The notes under the pieces are model-generated. The model saw only the letters and a program-made list of their open reading frames with translations. It had not been told where the DNA came from and made no database searches. A stretch of DNA of 28,257 bases from positions 1 through 28,257 of the IMG/VR virus record IMGVR_UViG_3300047646_000039. The stretch is one strand, 5' to 3'. Source of the DNA: a virus. Shown one piece after another: positions 15,826-22,474 of the stretch. The translations under genes were made by a program, and so were the position numbers. Within the stretch, counting starts at the first letter, position 1; the number at the start of each line of letters is the position of its first letter.

Positions 15826-15849
15826 CCCTCCCTTTGGCAAAAGGGAGGG
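15826..15849. terminator. Bidirectional hairpin between convergent operons (GGGAGGG-type repeat)
   Basis: A perfect 10-bp stem CCCTCCCTTT / AAAGGGAGGG with GGCA loop, followed by CCGGGGAGGGTTC. It lies 2 bases after the rightward late operon and 26 bases before the end of the leftward early operon. Little T-tract follows on plus, so it may work as a barrier rather than a classic intrinsic terminator. Its 3' part parallels the repeat at 14323. Confidence 0.65.
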
Positions 15850-15875
15850 CCGGGGAGGGTTCGTTGATTGCAACA

Positions 15876-16271
15876 TTAAACCGGAATAGCCTTATTCATA
15901 TTTGGATATATTCTAAAATATTTCCACTTCCCCTCAATCCGTACAACTGCAATATAATATTCCGGTGTATCATATTGCCAGTTGAATTTAACATCAGGAA
16001 TAAACTTTCTGAAATAATTAAGATAGGTTCTAAGAATTGATTTTTGAAAAAGGTAAACAGGTTCTAACATATCAAGATATTTAATTACTTCTTTTGTAAT
16101 CTCAATCTGCCCGGGTTCGGAATCTGCAAGGTCAACATCCATTTTACTTTTTTCACCGACTATAATTGAAACAATTTTTTCACGCAGTTCAAGTTCATAT
16201 CTCAATGGAAATTTTGTCTTTGGATTCTCTTTTAACACGGCAATTATTTTATTCAAGGGTATCATTTTCAC
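15876..16271 (-). CDS. Hypothetical protein, last gene of the early operon
   Basis: A 131-residue soluble protein with no recognised family. The N-terminal half is helical and charged, the C-terminal half aromatic and beta-rich (WQYDTPEYYIAVVRIEGKWKYFRIYPN). It overlaps the adenine methyltransferase by 23 bases, so it belongs to that cassette; an accessory role in modification or anti-restriction is only a guess. Ends facing the hairpin at 15826. Confidence 0.55.
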   Translation of the reverse strand: MKMIPLNKIIAVLKENPKTKFPLRYELELREKIVSIIVGEKSKMDVDLADSEPGQIEITKEVIKYLDMLEPVYLFQKSILRTYLNYFRKFIPDVKFNWQYDTPEYYIAVVRIEGKWKYFRIYPNMNKAIPV

Positions 16272-17097
16272 TAAACAGATATAAATTATTTGTCTGGTAC
16301 GGATTATAATTTGTCCACAGAATTTCCTGTCTCTTTGTTTTATGCAGTATTGTTTCCCGTTCCGGGGCTTTTATTTTGTAAAATCTCTTTAGTTCTTCAT
16401 TATATAAATCCGATTCATACCCGGATATTGCTATTTTTGCTTTTGATTTTTTACATAGTTCCAATAAATAATAATGGTCGGATAAAGACATTTCAAATTC
16501 ATATTCCGATTTATTTGTTCTTGTATTATGTACATAAGGAGGATCGCAGTATAATAAAGTATCCTTATTATTAAACTTTTCAAATATGTCCCTGAAATCC
16601 ATATTAGAAATTTGGATAGAACGCAACCGGTTTATTATTCTTAACAGATTAGGAATTTTAGAGTTCCATCGTGAACACATTTCCGAAATATTTTTTCTTG
16701 AATTATGTGAACTCATTTTCCAGCCTGTTTGCCTTGCATAAGTGCCGTTAAAACTTTGATTGACTGCGACAAAAAATCTTCTCGCCCTTTCAATCTTATC
16801 TCCCTTATTCATATCCCGGTAGCATTTTATGTATTCGTCCTGGCAATAAGGCGTTAAATAAATTTTTTCAAGAAGCTTTTCAGAATGATCTCTAAGGCAT
16901 TCAAAGAAGTTAATCACAACGGAATTAATATCGTTAAGAGTTTCAATTTTACTTGGTTTACGATTAAATAAAATAACTCCCGAACCGCCGAAAACCTCAA
17001 CATAATTCTTTGTTTCCGGCAGGTGGTTAATAATAAAATCTGCGTGCATAAATTTTCCGCCGAAATAATTGAAGGGAATAATTTTACTTTTTATCAT
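16249..17097 (-). CDS. DNA N6-adenine methyltransferase, D12 / Dam class
   Basis: A 282-residue alpha-class adenine methyltransferase. Motif X NYFGGK (10-15), motif I VEVFGGSG (33-40, AdoMet binding) and catalytic motif IV DPPY (185-188, in LLYCDPPYVHNTR) are all present in the right order. It transfers a methyl group from S-adenosylmethionine to adenine in a short target, probably GATC-like by family, though this is unproven. No matching restriction enzyme is seen, so a protective role for phage DNA is likely. The start overlaps the C5 methyltransferase end by 14 bases. Confidence 0.9.
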   Translation of the reverse strand: MIKSKIIPFNYFGGKFMHADFIINHLPETKNYVEVFGGSGVILFNRKPSKIETLNDINSVVINFFECLRDHSEKLLEKIYLTPYCQDEYIKCYRDMNKGDKIERARRFFVAVNQSFNGTYARQTGWKMSSHNSRKNISEMCSRWNSKIPNLLRIINRLRSIQISNMDFRDIFEKFNNKDTLLYCDPPYVHNTRTNKSEYEFEMSLSDHYYLLELCKKSKAKIAISGYESDLYNEELKRFYKIKAPERETILHKTKRQEILWTNYNPYQTNNLYLFSENDTLE

Positions 17098-17842
17098 AGT
17101 ATCGTTTAATTATAAGGAATAAGTAATATGCTATTTGCGGAACAATGGCATTTCCCAGGCCGCATAGTCTATCTGCGTCCAATTTTCGGGATAGCCCATT
17201 ATTACTTCCACTAAGGAGATATTTATATCTTCGCCAGTTGTACATTTTATAATCTCTAACAGAGATAGTGTGAAGCAATTCCCATTCTCGCGGTTCTTTT
17301 TTATTTTCCTTTGCAGCGAAGATACCGGCAAGTTCATTAAATATTGAAATCCCATTGAAGCGACCGGAGTAGGCAATAATCCACATCCTTTTACGGACAT
17401 GCGGAGCTCCGACTTCCTCTGCGGAAATAACCTGCCATTCGACATTATACCCGATATTGGAAAGCGATTCGACAATTTCTTTTAATCCTTTATTTCTTAT
17501 ATTAACAACATTTTCAATTACTATAACACCCGGTTCCAGTTCAGTAATAATTCTGAAATATTCATACCATAAGCCCGAACGCCTGCCTTTTATCCCGGCG
17601 CCGGTTTTGTTTAACAAACTAATATCCTGGCATGGAAAGCCGCCGGAAATGATGTCAACCTTTTTAAGATTATGCCTGCCGGTCTTTTGTATATAAGAGA
17701 ATTTATCGACGCCGGGGAAATTTTTATTTAATACCGCCCGGCAGAATTCATTTTTCTCAACCTGCCATAATGTTTTTATTCCGGCCCACTCAGCGGCAAG
17801 GTCAAAACCGCCTATGCCTGTAAATAAACTGCCATGCGTCAA
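17084..17842 (-). CDS. DNA cytosine-5 methyltransferase
   Basis: A compact 252-residue C5 methyltransferase. Motif I SLFTGIGGFDLAAEWAG (5-21), catalytic Cys71 in GGFPCQDIS, motif VI IEN (109-111), motif VIII HVRKRMW (148-154), and a C-terminal motif X GLGNAIVPQIAYY are visible. The recognition region between VIII and X is short. The start is a TTG (17840-17842) overlapping the TGA of the upstream gene (TTGA), with GGAG eight bases before; no in-frame ATG precedes motif I. It forms a pair with the adenine enzyme. Confidence 0.9.
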   Translation of the reverse strand: MTHGSLFTGIGGFDLAAEWAGIKTLWQVEKNEFCRAVLNKNFPGVDKFSYIQKTGRHNLKKVDIISGGFPCQDISLLNKTGAGIKGRRSGLWYEYFRIITELEPGVIVIENVVNIRNKGLKEIVESLSNIGYNVEWQVISAEEVGAPHVRKRMWIIAYSGRFNGISIFNELAGIFAAKENKKEPREWELLHTISVRDYKMYNWRRYKYLLSGSNNGLSRKLDADRLCGLGNAIVPQIAYYLFLIIKRYYDKK

Positions 17843-18093
17843 AATTGCAGCTCCAGTTGCTTTTCAGGTACCGGTTCAAGCCAGTATTCTGAAAATGATT
17901 TGCCGTCCCGCGTTACATATTCATCATTGATGAAATATTCAGTACCGTTTAATTTAAAGTTGCCTTCCTTTTTCAGATCTGCAATTCGTTGCGCCAAAGT
18001 CGTACAATGAAATCTTTCATATGCAACCCAGGTACTTATCCGCCGCCCTGGTATCTGCATCATAAAGGATAATATTTCATCGGCCTGACTCAT
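17839..18093 (-). CDS. Small winged-helix protein
   Basis: An 84-residue protein with a winged-helix-like pattern: helix (SQADEILSFMMQIP), turn, recognition-helix-like STWVAYERFHCTTLAQRIADLKKEG, and a beta wing FKLNGTEYFINDEYV. DNA binding is the likely role, perhaps as a specificity or control partner of the modification genes. ATGA overlap with the HNH gene (18090-18093) and TTGA overlap with the methyltransferase show tight coupling. Confidence 0.6.
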   Translation of the reverse strand: MSQADEILSFMMQIPGRRISTWVAYERFHCTTLAQRIADLKKEGNFKLNGTEYFINDEYVTRDGKSFSEYWLEPVPEKQLELQF

Positions 18094-18455
18094 TCAAATA
18101 AATCTCCGATAGCTTTTTTGTTAAATCTCCGGTGTTGTTTATTCTTAATATCATATTGCAAATGGCACCTCTGGCAAAGTGCCTTTAGCCGATCAATTTT
18201 CACGTTATGGTTTTCTTCATCATGGTCAAGGTGCGCGATTGTTAAAATTATTTTAATGACATTGACTTTATTATTATTAATATAAACTTCATTTCCAGTG
18301 TCAAATGGCAATTCAAAAAATTCTCCGAGTTGATTTCTAAATCCAACTGCATAATTAGAAACTCCGCAAAACTCACACTTATTTTCGGCGCGTTTTAATA
18401 CTGCATCCCTCAGTTCTTTCCAGTTCGGCGGATATTTTTTATAATCAATCGGCAT
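18090..18455 (-). CDS. HNH endonuclease-like protein
   Basis: A 121-residue protein with zinc-binding Cys27/Cys30 (CEFC) and Cys94/Cys97 (CQRCH), and the nuclease core TIAHLDHDEENHN (72-84) with His98 closing the beta-beta-metal motif. It probably nicks or cuts DNA; phages use such enzymes in packaging, homing or as small restriction-like nucleases. It is too short for a multi-domain homing enzyme and lacks a target-recognition domain. Its place among the methyltransferases leaves open a restriction-type role. Confidence 0.75.
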   Translation of the reverse strand: MPIDYKKYPPNWKELRDAVLKRAENKCEFCGVSNYAVGFRNQLGEFFELPFDTGNEVYINNNKVNVIKIILTIAHLDHDEENHNVKIDRLKALCQRCHLQYDIKNKQHRRFNKKAIGDLFE

Positions 18456-18457
18456 AG

Positions 18458-18913
18458 TTAATTATTAAATATTTTTAATTTCATTGTCTGATTATTTGCA
18501 AGATATTTTGAATTAATAAAGTCAAGGTTATATGTCCATATTCCCCGGCGTCCCTTAACTTTAATAGGCACAATCGGTTTAATGTTTTTAAGGAATAATC
18601 CGAACCTGTTTCCGGCACTGCAATCTATTAAAGCATGTTCGCTGTCTTTTGCCTGCAATGGCCGTGTGCCTATGACAAAGGCCGTGCAAAGTATAATGCC
18701 TTTAAGCTTTTTTATCCGTTCGATTGATTCATCTGAAATATCCATATATGGTTTAACGGATTCTTTCCAGTTTGCATCAAACTTTAATCCTGCATGTATG
18801 CCGATTGTCTGGTTTACAAGCGAGGCAAACCGGTTATGTTCCCTTGTTTCAATTGTTTTCCATCCAAGCGTAATGAATGACGCCCAGGGTTGATATAGAG
18901 TTATTATTTTCAT
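18458..18913 (-). CDS. ASCH-domain (PUA-like) protein
   Basis: A 151-residue protein beginning LYQPWASFITLGWKTIETRE, the diagnostic opening of the ASCH fold, with later ILCTAFVIGTRPL and a C-terminal VPIKVKGRRGIWTYNL. ASCH/PUA-like domains bind RNA or modified nucleosides; some hydrolyse N4-acetylcytidine. In phages they occur near DNA-modification genes. Here it lies two bases upstream of the HNH gene. Substrate unknown. Confidence 0.8.
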   Translation of the reverse strand: MKIITLYQPWASFITLGWKTIETREHNRFASLVNQTIGIHAGLKFDANWKESVKPYMDISDESIERIKKLKGIILCTAFVIGTRPLQAKDSEHALIDCSAGNRFGLFLKNIKPIVPIKVKGRRGIWTYNLDFINSKYLANNQTMKLKIFNN

Positions 18914-19176
18914 TTTTTTGGCTCAAATTTTTGCTTTAATTTATAGTAAAGTTCTTTCTCGCATTCATAGCCGACTATCAATCCGTTGATTTTCAGATTT
19001 ACTTCGCCTTCAAATTCAAAAGATTTAACCAGCATAGTAACTTTTGCTCTGTTATTATTATTTATATCGGTAGTAATAAGACAACTGACAAAGGGAATAT
19101 TATCGCTACCATCTATATAAAGTTTTGCACTTTTAGCGGAATGTTCCGGGGCAATTAATTTTAAGTGTCTTATCAT
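18910..19176 (-). CDS. Hypothetical protein
   Basis: An 88-residue protein with no recognised family: beta-rich N-terminal half, a hydrophilic NNNN segment, then FEFEGEVNLKINGL and a Lys-rich helical end (LYYKLKQKFEPKK). It overlaps the ASCH gene start by four bases (ATGA), so it is a real operon member. No motif suggests a function. Confidence 0.5.
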   Translation of the reverse strand: MIRHLKLIAPEHSAKSAKLYIDGSDNIPFVSCLITTDINNNNRAKVTMLVKSFEFEGEVNLKINGLIVGYECEKELYYKLKQKFEPKK

Positions 19177-19191
19177 TTTTATTCCTATTAA

Positions 19192-19923
19192 TTAAGGTTC
19201 ATAAAAAACGTCCGGTTCTATATCGTGATGACACCGCCAGCCGCCCCGGCATTTTGAAACCGGTTTCGGCTGTTTAGGACCGTTATCAAGTGCGTCAAGT
19301 TGTTTTATAGTCCACCGCTTACCCGCCTTTGATTGTTTCAGTATTTCAATACAAAAAGGGCGGGAGGTTTTTCTTAAGAAACCGACGTAATCAAACCATA
19401 AGACTTCTGCAATACGTGCCTTTTCAAGCTTTATTAAATTGCCGTAATCTTTCAGCTTTGTAATGGCAATTGTGTCTGCATAAGCCGAAACAGAATCTCC
19501 GCATTTAGATATTGACGCGGCAAACTCAGACTCGCTTAAGCTTTTTGATAAACCCGAACGTATTGTTTTTATTAATTTATTTTCAGTTGCTTTTTCAAAA
19601 GTTCCCAGGTAATCCTGAGTTACTTTTTCGACTGCCCTTACTTTTGTATAGTCCCGCTGTATTTCATGCCCTAAATGAGAATAGACATCATTAACCAGTT
19701 CTATAACAGCATTGTAATTATTAAAAATCTGATTTGCCGCTTTGTTAAATTCCGGGGGTGTTGCATAAGCGATAAACCTTTTAATAGCATTAAGGTCGGC
19801 GTTCCTGTTACGGCTGAAATAATCAATAAGCTTTGCCTCAAGAATCCTGATATATTCCTTTGAGTCAACTGTCTTAAGAATTCTATTTATTTCGCTTTGA
19901 TATTCCTCCCAGAGAACCGGCAT
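19192..19923 (-). CDS. Head morphogenesis protein, Mu gpF / SPP1 gp7 type
   Basis: A 243-residue protein whose second half has the minor head protein pattern: LIKTIRSGLSKSLSESEFA (about 116-134), ADTIAITKLKDYGNLIKLEKA, WFDYVGFLRKTSRPFC (about 177-192), GKRWTIKQLDALDNG, and a terminal PVSKCRGGWRCHHDIEP. Such proteins accompany the portal and act in DNA entry or head assembly; Mu places gpF between portal and gpG. Here it lies instead on the opposite strand within the early operon, between a zinc ribbon gene and the modification cassette, and the usual place beside the portal holds only a hairpin repeat. Confidence 0.72.
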   Translation of the reverse strand: MPVLWEEYQSEINRILKTVDSKEYIRILEAKLIDYFSRNRNADLNAIKRFIAYATPPEFNKAANQIFNNYNAVIELVNDVYSHLGHEIQRDYTKVRAVEKVTQDYLGTFEKATENKLIKTIRSGLSKSLSESEFAASISKCGDSVSAYADTIAITKLKDYGNLIKLEKARIAEVLWFDYVGFLRKTSRPFCIEILKQSKAGKRWTIKQLDALDNGPKQPKPVSKCRGGWRCHHDIEPDVFYEP

Positions 19924-19930
19924 AATTTAC

Positions 19931-20212
19931 TCACTGATTAAAAAGGTTCAATATCATTTTTGTTTTTTTTGTAACCGGCTTTGCGGCCTTAATCTTTGCC
20001 TGAGCGTCTGCAACCATTTCCATAATCTTAACGCCTTTAACCTGAATCTCGGAATCAAATAATTCTTTGCTTTTGAAATAGTACCCGCATTGCAGGCAGA
20101 TAATCCGCCGCGATGTAAAATGAGGAAATGATTCAGTACCGACTACCTTAAGGGGTGAGGGAACGTCGGACGTCGGCTGAAATCCTGCATTTTTACAACG
20201 CGGGCAATCCAT
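19931..20212 (-). CDS. Zinc-ribbon protein with NrdR-like N-terminus
   Basis: A 93-residue protein with a four-cysteine ribbon, Cys3/Cys6 (CPRC) and Cys39/Cys42 (CLQCGYYF), preceded by SRRI as in the zinc ribbon of NrdR, where the same spacing style supports DNA binding. The C-terminal 45 residues are basic and helical (AQAKIKAAKPVTKKTKM). It lies two bases after the transposition ATPase gene. It could be a regulator, and is one of the few candidates for a late-gene activator. Confidence 0.6.
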   Translation of the reverse strand: MDCPRCKNAGFQPTSDVPSPLKVVGTESFPHFTSRRIICLQCGYYFKSKELFDSEIQVKGVKIMEMVADAQAKIKAAKPVTKKTKMILNLFNQ

Positions 20213-20214
20213 AA

Positions 20215-21171
20215 TTAAACAGCCTTTCCGAAAGCAATATGTTTACCTGAATTCTTAGCCTGTAAATTTTCAATCGCTTTTTTTACAGTCGGTGAAAGCG
20301 AGTGTGAGGGATTATTAAGAACGTCATGCACCGTTGTTTTGCCTAACCCCGCCTCGCTTGCAATCTGCTGCAGGCTTAATCCGAGGGCCTCTTTCAATTC
20401 CGCATTGCCCGGGTTTATAACTTCGCCGTCAAGAACTTTTTTACCGGCCCTGCGGGCTTCCTCCATTTTATTGGCAATATAAAAATTTATTTCCAGCGGC
20501 ACTTTACAAATTGCGGCTATCCGCTTTACAGCTTCGTCGGTTATTGCCTTCCCGAACAATTTTTTTATATAATTGATTCGCATATTCAATGAATAATAGC
20601 TTTCCTCTTCATTAAGATTTAACTGCTGACTTCGCCAGTTTACTTCGGCATTGCCTTTAATCTTATCAGCCAGTTCGGGATGTCCTGTAATTATAACCGA
20701 AAACAAAGGCCCGGCGCCGTTAAAACGCGCTTCGCGCAATTCTTTTAGTGCCCTGTATGTATTTGCATGTATGCGGTGCCCTTCATTGATTAAGACGGAA
20801 ATAAGTTTTTTCTCATTAACAAACTTTGCGCCTGCTATTCTTATAAACTGCCGGCTCCGGGCTTCTAAATCCCGCCGGGGGGATTCATTAGACAGGTCAT
20901 AAATACATGCGTTAATGATTGAACTTATATCTAATTTTTCCTTATAATAATTTGTTACGTTTACAAAAGCGACTTTGTCCGAAAATTCCCTGCAGGCCGT
21001 TTCATAAAGAATATTTTTGCCCGCGCCTTTATCCCCAATTATAAAAAGCATCTGGTTTTGTTTTATTGCGTCAACCACTTCCTCTTTATAATCATTCAAA
21101 ACCCGGTCCCAGTAAAAAGGTACTTCATCAATGCCGAAGTGCTTTAACAGTGCATGTTTAATCTGAATCAT
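20215..21171 (-). CDS. MuB-like AAA+ transposition ATPase with altered Walker motifs
   Basis: A 318-residue AAA+ ATPase of the MuB/ExeA type, expected to coat target DNA and activate the transposase. Walker A is GDKGAGKN (46-53), with Asn in place of the usual Thr/Ser; the Walker B strand reads SVLINEGHR (125-132), with Asn in place of the first acidic residue but Glu130 kept. Sensor 1 region is VIITGHPEL (159-167). The C-terminus (about 262-300) carries a lambda-repressor-like helix-turn-helix, LQQIASEAGLGKTTVHDVLN, whereas MuB has its DNA-binding HTH at the N-terminus. Overlaps the upstream gene by 14 bases. Confidence 0.85.
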   Translation of the reverse strand: MIQIKHALLKHFGIDEVPFYWDRVLNDYKEEVVDAIKQNQMLFIIGDKGAGKNILYETACREFSDKVAFVNVTNYYKEKLDISSIINACIYDLSNESPRRDLEARSRQFIRIAGAKFVNEKKLISVLINEGHRIHANTYRALKELREARFNGAGPLFSVIITGHPELADKIKGNAEVNWRSQQLNLNEEESYYSLNMRINYIKKLFGKAITDEAVKRIAAICKVPLEINFYIANKMEEARRAGKKVLDGEVINPGNAELKEALGLSLQQIASEAGLGKTTVHDVLNNPSHSLSPTVKKAIENLQAKNSGKHIAFGKAV

Positions 21172-21343
21172 TTTTATTTATCTCCTGTTTATTATTATTT
21201 TCTGAAACTGATTTTATAATGCCCTGCCAGTCAAGGTCATTATTCCAGTCATGGTTTATCATTAAAAGAGCCGTGCAAAGTGCGATAAGTTCATTCTTAT
21301 TCAGTTTACTCAGGTCGCTTGCTATTTTATTAATGAGTTTCAT
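21158..21343 (-). CDS. Small hypothetical protein
   Basis: A 61-residue helical, acidic protein (Leu/Ile-rich 1-28, Asn/Lys-rich tail). It overlaps both neighbours by 14 bases, at its start with the zinc ribbon gene and at its end with the MuB-like gene, typical of compact phage early operons. No family recognised. Confidence 0.45.
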   Translation of the reverse strand: MKLINKIASDLSKLNKNELIALCTALLMINHDWNNDLDWQGIIKSVSENNNKQEINKNDSD

Positions 21344-21515
21344 TTATGTCAATCTCAGGATTACCCTTATTATCATTTTCAGTATGGTCTTCCGTTTCAT
21401 CTGCTTTTGAAATCTTTAAGCGACATCCGCAAGCGACGCATTTACCTATTAAGAAAACTTCATATCCTGTCAACTGAAATCCGCATTCAGGACATATTGT
21501 GTCTTCCATTGCCAT
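21330..21515 (-). CDS. Small four-cysteine zinc-ribbon protein
   Basis: A 61-residue protein with Cys8/Cys11 (CPECG) and Cys26/Cys29 (CVACGC), a rubredoxin-knuckle ribbon, followed by a very acidic tail. Start taken at ATG 21513-21515, five bases after the upstream stop; a second ATG two codons on is possible, while a longer frame would run into the DUF3164 gene. Resembles in size the Mu Com zinc protein, but no homology is claimed. May bind nucleic acid. Confidence 0.55.
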   Translation of the reverse strand: MAMEDTICPECGFQLTGYEVFLIGKCVACGCRLKISKADETEDHTENDNKGNPEIDINETH

Positions 21516-21519
21516 ATTA

Positions 21520-22164
21520 TCACTCGCTTTCTTCCGGGTCAACCGAGGAAAAACCAAGATTAAGAGTTTTCCATTTTGAATTTTGGTCCTTACGGTATTG
21601 AAATGTTAAATATTGTCTTTTACCGACGCATGTTTCAGCCTTTGTTAATAATTCCATAGCCTCAATCCATTCGTTGTCATTAGTCTCAAGCTGCTTAAGC
21701 GAACGGAGTGCCGTAGAATTTACAAACCCATCCTTATCTGTTTTGAAAACGCTGTTTATAACCTGTCTCAGCATCGGATGTGCGTCTTTGCCCCATCGGT
21801 TCATACAACTTTTTATTTTAGCCTCGGCAAATTGCCTGGTATCGTCAAGCCTTATTATATCATTGGATTTTACTATAATCTTCATTGTATTGTCATAACT
21901 GGAAAGAGTAAAATTATTAAGGCCTTCCATATCCTCACTCTTATTATATTTTTTCCAGAATAACATATAAGCCTGAATCATTCCGTCCATTTTTAATTTT
22001 TGTGAAATCATATATTTTTGAAGCTTAAAAGCATGTTCAAATATTTTCTTCACGGTAGCATCTTTGCGCAGGTGGTCTTTTCTTATTACCTCCACCGGTA
22101 TTTCGCGTCCGTTGCTGTTTTTTAATTTCAGACCGCTATATTTTATTTTCTTTCTCTTACGCAT
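21520..22164 (-). CDS. DUF3164 protein of Mu-like phages
   Basis: A 214-residue protein of the DUF3164 family, found in the early regions of Mu-like phages next to A and B. Visible family phrases: VEVIRKDHLRKDATVKKIFEHAFKLQ (about 23-48), SYDNTMKIIVKSNDIIRLDDTRQFAEAKIKSCMNRW (about 89-124), and FVNSTALRSLKQLET. Function in the family is not established; DNA handling in replicative transposition is the usual guess. Its start overlaps the upstream gene by eight bases. Confidence 0.85.
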   Translation of the reverse strand: MRKRKKIKYSGLKLKNSNGREIPVEVIRKDHLRKDATVKKIFEHAFKLQKYMISQKLKMDGMIQAYMLFWKKYNKSEDMEGLNNFTLSSYDNTMKIIVKSNDIIRLDDTRQFAEAKIKSCMNRWGKDAHPMLRQVINSVFKTDKDGFVNSTALRSLKQLETNDNEWIEAMELLTKAETCVGKRQYLTFQYRKDQNSKWKTLNLGFSSVDPEESE

Positions 22165-22447
22165 TTACGACCTCTGATTTTATTGATTCTTTCGATTCAA
22201 TAGAAATCCCGGACTGGCATTCAATAGCTTCATTAAGCTTTCTTTCCCTTAGATCAAGAACCGCCCAGTATATTTCTACCTTTTCGTCATATTCTTTTTT
22301 GCCTTCGGGCGCTAATTGTTTATTATTTTGTTCCTGCAGTTCTTTATATATTTGCCCGGCATATTCATCAAGTGCAGTAACATCATTTTCCGCGTCGGGA
22401 TAAATAAATTTTGCGGCTTTCAAAAGTTCTTCATCAAGTGCGTGCAT
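22157..22447 (-). CDS. Small acidic early protein
   Basis: A 96-residue acidic helical protein (DEELLKAAKF, VEIYWAVLDLRERKLNEAIE) with no recognised family. It has one of the best ribosome binding sites in the early operon: GGAGG four bases before ATG. It follows transposase A after 27 bases and overlaps the DUF3164 gene. Confidence 0.55.
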   Translation of the reverse strand: MHALDEELLKAAKFIYPDAENDVTALDEYAGQIYKELQEQNNKQLAPEGKKEYDEKVEIYWAVLDLRERKLNEAIECQSGISIESKESIKSEVVNA

Positions 22448-22474
22448 ATAACCTCCATGAATATTATTATTGAT

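Noticed and set aside
17131-17475. 114-codon minus-strand frame
   Set aside because: Overlaps the C5 methyltransferase gene in another frame; the methyltransferase motifs show which frame is real.
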